Of a stretch of DNA of 64,000 bases, positions 61,081 through 64,000 are shown piece after piece. Location: assembly GCF_001458295.1 (NCBI RefSeq), contig NZ_CYUD01000003.1:186001-250000 (forward strand), read 5' to 3'. The DNA comes from Ruegeria denitrificans (GTDB taxonomy: Bacteria > Pseudomonadota > Alphaproteobacteria > Rhodobacterales > Rhodobacteraceae). The position numbers were made by a program, and so were the translations under genes. How positions within the stretch are numbered: the stretch's first letter is position 1; the number at the start of each line of letters is the position of its first letter. The notes beneath the pieces were generated by a model that was given only the letters and a program-made list of their open reading frames with translations, did not search any database and was not told the origin of the DNA.

Positions 61081-62286
61081 CTATTCCGCGGGTGAGGCCG
61101 CTGCCTTACCAGCCTCTTTTTCTTTTACTTCTTCCAACCAAAGCGAGTGATGCTCGCGCGCCCATTGTTCTTCGACCTCTCCGGTACCCATCGCGTCAAA
61201 GGCGCCTTCCATGCCGACCGAGCCGAGATAGATATGGGCGATGATGATGGCTATGAACACATAGGCGATCATGACGTGCCAGACCTGCGCGTATTGCATT
61301 TCCTCCTGTGGAGACATTTGCACCGGCAGATTCAGGCCCAGCATTTGTGGAATACCGGTGGCATTGGCGACCGAGAAAGTCTTGGCAAACATCGGCAGTT
61401 CGAAGGGGAACAAAAGTGACAAGCCCGACAGACTGATTGAGACGCCCAGTATAATACAAGCCCAGAAGATGACCTTTTGACCGGCGTTGAATTTTTTTGC
61501 AGGTGGGTGGCTGCCTTTAGTGAACAGCCCCCCTCCGGCAGCCAGCCATTTCAGGTCAGTGCGGTTGGGAATGTTATGGGCAATCCAGTTTATGGTCACG
61601 ATGATCAACCCCAACATGAAGGACCACGCGAGGTTGTTGTGCAGCCATTTGCAGCCCTGTGCGATGGTGGCAAACCCTTCTTTCCCGAAAAGCGGGATCA
61701 GGAAGTCACGTCCATAAAGGGTAAGCAGACCGGTCAGACCGAGCACCAGAAAAGAGCCAGCGAACAGCCAATGGCCGAACCGTTCAAAGCTGGTAAAACG
61801 AGTCACAGTGCGGCCGGTTTTTTCCCCGTCGATGCGGATTTTTCCGCGGATCAGGAAGAACAGCACGATAATGGCCAGCATTCCGCCCACGATATACGAG
61901 CCGTATTCCCGCAGTGGTCCGGTGCGGAAGTTCAGCCACCACATGCCGCCGTCCTGGATCAGAATTCCAGCGGCAGGCCCTTTGGATGATACTGTAGTAT
62001 CTGCCGAGCCATACCGGATCGCGCGATAGACATCGCTGTCCGAAGCCACGCCGCGCGTGCCCAGCTGGCCTAGCAGACCTTCGGCATTTCCCTGACCGGT
62101 ATTACCCGAGCGATGGCTGTTATCCACGTTTTCCCCACGCTGCCGCGCCAGAATGTCTTCCAACGTCGTGGCGCCGCCGGTTTGGGCGCGATCCTCGGTG
62201 GTGATGGCTTCGGCGTCATTTGACTGTGCGACGGCGGTGTTGGCCATCCCGATGGCAAACAGAAATGCAATGAGTAGGCGGAGCAT
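61081..62286 (-). CDS. fdhC: Formate dehydrogenase cytochrome b (gamma) subunit
   Basis: 401 residues from the ATG at 62286, preceded by GAGG at a 5-base gap; a TTG at 62301 would add five residues. A signal-like N-terminus (MLRLLIAFLFAIGMANTAVA) leads to a ~100-residue hydrophilic part, one helix (residues about 127-147), then the cytochrome b561-like domain with heme ligands expected in FERFGHWLFAGSFLVLGL and WHVMIAYVFIAIIIAHI. It passes electrons from the FeS subunit to quinone or to the WD40-cytochrome. The extra N-terminal periplasmic part is longer than in E. coli FdoI. Confidence 0.9.
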   Translation of the reverse strand: MLRLLIAFLFAIGMANTAVAQSNDAEAITTEDRAQTGGATTLEDILARQRGENVDNSHRSGNTGQGNAEGLLGQLGTRGVASDSDVYRAIRYGSADTTVSSKGPAAGILIQDGGMWWLNFRTGPLREYGSYIVGGMLAIIVLFFLIRGKIRIDGEKTGRTVTRFTSFERFGHWLFAGSFLVLGLTGLLTLYGRDFLIPLFGKEGFATIAQGCKWLHNNLAWSFMLGLIIVTINWIAHNIPNRTDLKWLAAGGGLFTKGSHPPAKKFNAGQKVIFWACIILGVSISLSGLSLLFPFELPMFAKTFSVANATGIPQMLGLNLPVQMSPQEEMQYAQVWHVMIAYVFIAIIIAHIYLGSVGMEGAFDAMGTGEVEEQWAREHHSLWLEEVKEKEAGKAAASPAE

Positions 62287-62311
62287 CTGAACCTCGGTCA
62301 AAATCCATGAT

Positions 62312-62339
62312 CAGACGACCCACGAATGCGGGTCGTCTG
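62312..62339 (-). promoter_or_regulatory. Intercistronic hairpin between FeS and cytochrome b subunits
   Basis: Perfect 10-bp stem CAGACGACCC/GGGTCGTCTG with an 8-base loop, 22 bases after the FeS-subunit stop. No T tract follows on the minus strand, so it is more likely an mRNA-stabilising or partial-termination element than a full terminator. Confidence 0.6.
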
Positions 62340-62361
62340 TTTGGTTCATATAGACGGAGTA

Positions 62362-62955
62362 TCAGCCGTCTTTCTGGTCGTAGGCCGTGCCCCAACCCCA
62401 GGCGCCCGAGCCAAACCCGCGCGCCACGACGCGTTCGCGGTAAATGGCCGAGACCACGTCGCCGTCACCGGCGAGCAGGGCCTTGGTGGAACACATCTCA
62501 GCGCAGATGGGCAGTTTGCCCTCGGCGATCCGGTTGCGACCGTATTTGGCGAACTCTGCGGTCGAGTGCGTTTCCTCGGGGCCGCCGGCGCAGAAGGTAC
62601 ATTTGTCCATCTTGCCGCGCGATCCGAAGTTGCCCGCCTGCGGGTATTGCGGCGCGCCAAACGGGCACGCATAGAAGCAATAGCCGCAACCGATGCACAG
62701 ATCCTTGGAGTGCAGGACGACGCCTTCTTCGTTCTGATAGAAGCAGTCGACCGGGCACACCGCCATGCAAGGCGCATCCGAGCAATGCATACAGGCCACC
62801 GAGATCGAGCGTTCGCCAGGGTTGCCGTCATTGATCGTCACCACCCTGCGGCGGTTGATGCCCCAGGGCACCTCGTGCTCGTTCTTGCACGCGGTGACGC
62901 AGGCGTTGCATTCGATGCAGCGTTCAGCGTCGCAGAGAAACTTTGCTCTAGCCAT
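62362..62955 (-). CDS. fdhB: Formate dehydrogenase iron-sulfur (beta) subunit
   Basis: 197 residues from the ATG at 62955, with AAGGAGG 6 bases upstream. Four 4Fe-4S clusters are indicated by [46 protein letters not shown], and CTFCAGG with CAEMC. It relays electrons from the molybdopterin subunit to cytochrome b. No C-terminal membrane anchor as in FdnH is seen, fitting a shorter FdhB of the Fdh3 type. It lies 11 bases after the catalytic subunit gene. Confidence 0.93.
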   Translation of the reverse strand: MARAKFLCDAERCIECNACVTACKNEHEVPWGINRRRVVTINDGNPGERSISVACMHCSDAPCMAVCPVDCFYQNEEGVVLHSKDLCIGCGYCFYACPFGAPQYPQAGNFGSRGKMDKCTFCAGGPEETHSTAEFAKYGRNRIAEGKLPICAEMCSTKALLAGDGDVVSAIYRERVVARGFGSGAWGWGTAYDQKDG

Positions 62956-62966
62956 TATCGTCCTCC

Positions 62967-64000
62967 TTACGCTGCCCAGATTTTGCAGAGAGTACACTTG
63001 GTCTCCTGCATCTGGGTCACTGAATCATAGCCATAGGTCTGAGCTGTGTTCGAGCTTTCGCCCAACACATATGGATCAGCACCGGCAGGGTATTTATGCC
63101 GAAGATCCTCGCCCTGGAAATGGCCGCCAAAGTGGAATGGCATGAAGGCCACGCCGGCACCGACCCTGTTGGTCAGCATCGCCATCACCTTGACCTTGCC
63201 GCCCTCGGGACCTTCGAGCCAGACCTGAGCCCCATCACGAATGCCAAGGTTGTTGGCATCGCGTGGATTGATCTCGACGAACATGTCCTGCTGCAGTTCG
63301 GCCAGCCACGGGTTCGACCGACTTTCTTCGCCGCCACCTTCATATTCGACCAAACGACCTGACGTGAGGATTAATGGATAATCCTTTGAAAAATCGTTCT
63401 TTTGGATCGAAGCATAAAGGGTAGGCAGGCGATAGGCCTGACGGTCCTCGTAGGTTGGATAGTCAGCCACCAGATCGCGCCGGTTTGTATAAAGCGGTTC
63501 GCGATGCAGTGGGATCGGATCCGGGAAAGTCCAGACGACCGCGCGGGCTTTGGCGTTCCCGAAGGGCGCACAGCCATGCTCGATCGCGACCCGCTGGATG
63601 CCGCCGGACAGGTCGGTTTTCCAGTTGGTCTTGGAACCCGCAACGGCGTCGATTGCCGCGCGTTCGTCATCCGTCAGATCGCCATCCCAGCCAAGGTCCA
63701 TCAGCATCTGCATCGTGAATTCGGGATATCCATCCTGAATTTCCGACCCAACGCTATAGACCCCTTCGGCCAGCAGGTTGTCGCCATCGCGTTCCACCCC
63801 GAAACGGGCGCGGAAAGTCAGGCCACCCTCGGCCACCGGTTTTGACATGTCATAGAGGTTTGGAGTCCCCGTATGACCCATCTCGGCCGTACCCCAACAG
63901 GGCCATGGCAGACCGTAGTATTCGCCGTCGTTTGGTCCACCAACAGCCTGCAACGTCGTTCTGTCGAACGTGTGCTGGTTGGCCATATGGCTTTTCAAAC
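62967..64000 (-). CDS. fdhA: Formate dehydrogenase catalytic (alpha) subunit, C-terminal part
   Basis: The frame is open at the right edge, so only the last ~344 residues are seen. Segment [20 protein letters not shown] begins the molybdopterin dinucleotide-binding domain, followed by [20 protein letters not shown] and [11 protein letters not shown], typical of formate dehydrogenase catalytic subunits. The active-site Cys or Sec and FeS ligands lie outside the window. It oxidises formate to CO2; a tungsten or molybdenum bis-MGD cofactor is expected. It is the first gene seen of the minus-strand operon. Confidence 0.92.
   Translation of the reverse strand, partial: LKSHMANQHTFDRTTLQAVGGPNDGEYYGLPWPCWGTAEMGHTGTPNLYDMSKPVAEGGLTFRARFGVERDGDNLLAEGVYSVGSEIQDGYPEFTMQMLMDLGWDGDLTDDERAAIDAVAGSKTNWKTDLSGGIQRVAIEHGCAPFGNAKARAVVWTFPDPIPLHREPLYTNRRDLVADYPTYEDRQAYRLPTLYASIQKNDFSKDYPLILTSGRLVEYEGGGEESRSNPWLAELQQDMFVEINPRDANNLGIRDGAQVWLEGPEGGKVKVMAMLTNRVGAGVAFMPFHFGGHFQGEDLRHKYPAGADPYVLGESSNTAQTYGYDSVTQMQETKCTLCKIWAA

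Overview
The window looks like a chromosomal segment of a marine Roseobacter-group alphaproteobacterium (Rhodobacterales), close to Ruegeria/Phaeobacter-type genomes. The evidence is moderately high GC with dense short-gap gene packing, an aa3 cytochrome oxidase with an FNR-type box, CtrA boxes (TTAA-N7-TTAA), a Suv3-type helicase next to an S4 protein, fdxA and carD, a PreTA/HydA/RutR pyrimidine-degradation block, TupABC with a membrane formate dehydrogenase, and the GC-rich intergenic repeat ending in GGTATTTTT that is common in this order. No phage, insertion sequence, CRISPR array or rRNA was seen. There is one tRNA, tRNA-Leu(GAG). Both edges cut genes: a class V aminotransferase at the left and the formate dehydrogenase catalytic subunit at the right.

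Layout. 1-14 kb is housekeeping: UbiH-type hydroxylase, HAD nucleotidase, GntR regulator, a GT2 glycosyltransferase with a GspE/MshE N-terminal domain, carA, YqeY, HCCA isomerase, bestrophin, ctaD, a HIT protein, lipB and a FrnE-like DsbA protein. 14.2-20.5 kb, beginning beside tRNA-Leu, is a five-gene cell-surface glycan block: two paralogous GT2 enzymes, an alpha/beta-hydrolase-fold protein, a fucosyltransferase-like domain fused to TPRs, and a sulfotransferase. 20.5-45 kb returns to core functions: RluD, RpoH, PepF, a Suv3-like helicase, HslR, FdxA, CarD, a K+ channel with a zinc-ribbon tail, CobS/CobT, a Kef-type antiporter, Lrp/HPPD, a PilM/PilP-like fusion, a SIMPL protein and MetY.

46.4-56.4 kb is a reductive pyrimidine catabolism locus: PreT-PreA reduces uracil/thymine, HydA opens dihydropyrimidines, an M20-family carbamoylase releases beta-amino acids, and a NitT/TauT-type ABC transporter probably imports substrate. 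RutR is the local regulator. A perfect RutR operator lies between rutR and the carbamoylase gene, and a degenerate copy lies before preT.

56.5-64 kb couples a tungstate transporter (TupBCA) to a formate dehydrogenase operon on the opposite strand: catalytic subunit, FeS subunit, cytochrome b subunit, a WD40-cytochrome c fusion, a 41-residue membrane peptide, and an HTH/periplasmic-binding-like regulator of the kind linked to molybdopterin metals. This suggests a W- or Mo-dependent periplasmic formate dehydrogenase with its own metal supply and sensing.

The most unusual signals are the CtrA box plus a terminator-like hairpin that hides the ribosome-binding site of the GspE_N-GT2 gene, the sulfated-glycan block with its FucT-TPR fusion, the WD40-cytochrome c/micro-protein part of the formate dehydrogenase operon, and an orphan intergenic region with a CtrA box and hairpins that could encode a small RNA. 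All functions are inferred by reading sequence motifs; no database search was run.
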